Part shown: piece after piece, positions 63,474-64,000 of the stretch
How the letters are laid out: each line of letters begins with the position of its first letter
Numbering within the stretch: position 1 is the first letter of the stretch
Assembly: GCA_009103225.1 (NCBI GenBank)
Contig: RHPI01003244.1
Span: forward strand, 62,001-126,000
Direction of reading: 5' to 3'
Length of the DNA: 64,000 bases
Origin: Chlorokybus atmophyticus
Lineage: Eukaryota; Streptophyta; Chlorokybophyceae; Chlorokybales; Chlorokybaceae
Position numbers and translations under genes: made by a program
Notes under the pieces: generated by a model
Databases searched by the model: none
What the model was told of the DNA's origin: nothing
What the model saw: only the letters and a program-made list of their open reading frames with translations

Positions 63474-64000
63474 AAGTACTCAGATTGTGCACTGCAATAC
63501 AGGTAAAATCTAATGATTTTGTCTCGTCAAGTTTTGAGGCGTTACGGTGGATTATACAGCCCCAAAAGAGCTCTCCACATACCTCTCAACTAGACACTTA
63601 CTCTGCAACAAACCGTGCGCGAATCCACGCAACGGTTCACGAGTTATGATTTCTCAAAGTTTTCACTTTGTACAACCCAGCACAATTCACACTGATTGAC
63701 ACACAGGGTGCCAAAATCTCGTCAAATCGACCTTACAGGCCGATATCGACCAGTTGTGAATGGTGAGTTTGATATCGGCCGCTCAGAAAATTCTGGCGGC
63801 CTCACCGCTCAAAATGGCGGCACTGAGACAGTCGATGTTGCCACCGAACTGCCCCCCCCAAGGGAATTTCCAAATTAATAGAAAAACCCTTACACCACCA
63901 CGAATCCACGTGGTGGTACACACACAATATAATACAATCAATGTATTTTTACTATGTGTTGTGCTGCAATGCAATGCTTCAGGGATAGGCCTGAATGGCT
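63474..64000. other. Untranslated leader of element A
   Basis: No sequence matching the 3' LTR is seen here, so the 5' LTR lies further right. Contains an inverted repeat GGCCGATATC...GATATCGGCC at about 63737-63780. Otherwise nothing identified. Confidence 0.5.

Noticed and set aside
63700-63960. 5' LTR of element A
   Set aside because: No match to the 3' LTR at 57749-58087, which an LTR pair would show.

Overview
The window comes from the nuclear genome of a photosynthetic green eukaryote. Its genes are split by many GT-AG introns with CAG acceptors. They include a homologue of the plastid photosystem I assembly factor PSA3 with a transit peptide, a plastid-lipase (PLIP) type phospholipase, a plant-type ankyrin/RCC1 protein and a DHCR24/DWF1 sterol reductase. 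A green alga (prasinophyte or early streptophyte) fits best; I cannot name the species. There is one sequencing gap (N run 40277-40918).

Positions 1-33.3 kb are gene-rich. In order they carry: the 3' part of SEC11, the signal peptidase catalytic subunit (+); DHCR24-like sterol reductase (-); a 1074-residue ankyrin/RCC1 IBtk-like protein (+); an orphan N-terminal piece of a PDCD4/MRF-type MA3 protein (-); PSA3 (-); a type II membrane protein with about five EGF-like repeats fused to a GT29 sialyltransferase domain (+); a PLIP-type lipase (+); and a secreted PQQ-type sugar dehydrogenase of actinobacterial architecture with two carbohydrate-binding repeats (-). DHCR24/IBtk-like and PSA3/GT29 are head-to-head pairs; SEC11/DHCR24 and lipase/sugar dehydrogenase are tail-to-tail. 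I joined exons by hand from reading frame, splice sites and family alignment; every junction closes in phase except where noted.

Positions 33.3-64 kb are a transposon-rich graveyard, largely AT-rich. They hold a decayed pogo/Tigger-like DDE_1 transposase interrupted by a 469-bp TA-flanked element, long (TG)n tracts around the gap, several perfect hairpins, a decayed Helitron (Rep and PIF1-like helicase), a GIY-YIG nuclease fragment, the C-terminal half of a decayed KDM3/IBM1-type JmjC histone demethylase, and two Ty3/gypsy chromoviruses on the minus strand. Element A (57749 to beyond the right edge) is inserted inside element B. Element B's LTR abuts the JmjC pseudogene, so the right end reads as a three-layer nest.

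The strongest candidates for something new are the EGF-GT29 fusion with phase 1-1 EGF exons, and the bacterial-type sugar dehydrogenase whose C-terminal module is split by two carbohydrate-binding repeats. Also notable are the nested retroelements with two in-frame amber codons around gag, and the truncated MA3 gene next to a perfect 34-bp-arm palindrome.
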